Source of the DNA: JAPEKQ01 sp964487295
Lineage (GTDB): Bacteria > Joyebacterota > Joyebacteria > Joyebacterales > Joyebacteraceae
Direction: 5' to 3'
Assembly: GCA_964487295.1 (NCBI GenBank)
Contig: CAZAQL010000145.1
Location: forward strand, 1-5,507
Length of the DNA: 5,507 nucleotides
Shown: positions 5,084 through 5,507 of the stretch, in pieces
Numbering within the stretch: position 1 is the stretch's first letter
How the letters are laid out: every line of letters begins with the position of its first letter
The notes under the pieces: model-generated
Database searches by the model: none
The model's input: only the letters and a program-made list of their open reading frames with translations
Told to the model about the DNA's origin: nothing
Position numbers and translations under genes: made by a program

Positions 5084-5470
5084 GTGGTTGCTTTTCTTCT
5101 GACATTGGCTCGATTCGCCAGGGCTGTGTGGCGTGGACTGAGGGACCCGGAGTTCAGAGCGCTTCTTGTTCTTGTGGTCGTGCTTCTGGTGTCCGGCGTG
5201 CTCTTCTATCGTAGCGTCGAGGGCTGGAGCATCGTCGACTCGATCTACTTCATTGTGGTCACTCTGACCACGGTCGGGTACGGAGATCTTGCGCCGACGA
5301 CCGTCGCATCGAAGATCTTCACGACCATCTACATAGTGCTCGGCGTGGGGGTTCTTCTGGCATTCGTTGCAAAAGTGGCCACGAACGCTCTCGAAGGTCG
5401 GGAGCAGCTTCGGTCAAGGTTGCAGCGGAGACGAGACCGGTCGCACGATGATGGCGCGGCGTCTAACTAG
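5084..5470 (+). CDS. Minimal two-helix potassium channel (Ion_trans_2)
   Basis: The 128-residue protein contains the potassium selectivity filter TTVGYGD (residues 62-68), preceded by a pore helix (about 49-61). It is flanked by hydrophobic helices at about 26-42 and 76-98. This is the KcsA-type pore module (Pfam PF07885), which works as a tetramer in the cytoplasmic membrane and conducts potassium. The N terminus (1-24) is an amphipathic basic segment, and the C terminus (about 102-128) is a charged, arginine-rich tail. There is no RCK/TrkA-N gating domain and no voltage sensor, so gating cannot be predicted. The start is GTG at 5084. GGAGG (5076-5080) is only three bases upstream, which is tight, so a slightly later start such as TTG at 5105 is possible. 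The TAG stop follows the attC R'' box immediately. Confidence 0.9.
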   Translation: MVAFLLTLARFARAVWRGLRDPEFRALLVLVVVLLVSGVLFYRSVEGWSIVDSIYFIVVTLTTVGYGDLAPTTVASKIFTTIYIVLGVGVLLAFVAKVATNALEGREQLRSRLQRRRDRSHDDGAASN

Positions 5471-5507
5471 CGCATGCAGCCGCCGGGCTTGCCTGTCACG
5501 GCGGACT
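5461..5507 (+). repeat. attC recombination site 6 (type II, left part only)
   Basis: R'' is GTCTAAC (5461-5467), followed by TAGCGCATGCAGCCG, identical to the left arm of site 5. The CCTGTCACG element seen at the same distance in sites 4 and 6 is also present. The right half is outside the window. Confidence 0.85.

Larger units (their letters stand above)
5035..5507 (+). mobile_element. Integron gene cassette F (potassium channel), right end outside window
   Basis: The cassette starts at the cut point of site 5 and includes the channel gene and the first part of attC site 6. Its start, GTTAGACGC (5034-5042), is the exact reverse complement of the nine bases ending at its own R'' box (5459-5467). 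Confidence 0.85.

Noticed and set aside
404..5507. CRISPR array or transposon terminal repeats as an explanation for the repeated palindromes
   Set aside because: Repeats are 100-170 bp, imperfect internally, separated by genes, and have the R/L box layout of attC. There are no short uniform spacers and no transposase.
1..5507. tRNA, rRNA or a standard rho-independent terminator
   Set aside because: No cloverleaf or rRNA sequence was seen. The strong hairpins lie within attC sites and lack a following T run.

Overview
This window is part of an integron gene-cassette array. Five complete attC recombination sites (404-506, 851-1021, 1870-1972, 3977-4078, 4929-5040) and the start of a sixth (5461 to the window end) lie in the same orientation. 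Each follows a small gene or gene pair. Every complete site has an outer R''/R' box pair (xxxxAAC ... GTTRxxx), an inner inverted repeat with one unpaired G in the left arm, and a central hairpin region. No integrase or attI is visible. From the site orientation they should lie to the left of the window, so the left-hand cassettes would be the more recent insertions. The sites resemble one another closely, as in large chromosomal integrons. The host looks like a GC-rich environmental bacterium (roughly 60% GC by eye). I cannot name the phylum with confidence.

Layout from left to right. Cassette A (truncated by the window edge) encodes a cysteine/histidine-rich zinc-binding protein. Cassette B encodes an 86-residue DUF202-type membrane protein with a TTG start. 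Cassette C encodes a secreted beta-sandwich-like protein with an Asp-rich calcium-loop motif near its C terminus. Cassette D is large (about 2.1 kb). It carries a reversed HigBA/RelE-Xre type II toxin-antitoxin pair with its own near-consensus promoter, followed by a forward secreted serpin, with no attC between them. Cassette E carries two overlapping genes (ATGA), a nucleotidyltransferase-fold protein and a small alpha-helical protein, resembling a toxin-antitoxin or defence pair. Cassette F encodes a minimal two-helix potassium channel.

The genes do not form a pathway. They are independent mobile units, each with its own ribosome-binding site, and they probably rely partly on read-through transcription from the left. 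The toxin-antitoxin pair has its own promoter and may stabilise the array. Cassette boundaries can be read directly: the first 9-14 bases of cassettes B, C, E and F are the exact reverse complement of the bases ending at the R'' box that closes the same cassette. In D the match is imperfect (8 of 10). The attC sites fall into two sequence types, sites 1-3 and sites 4-6, arranged in two blocks.
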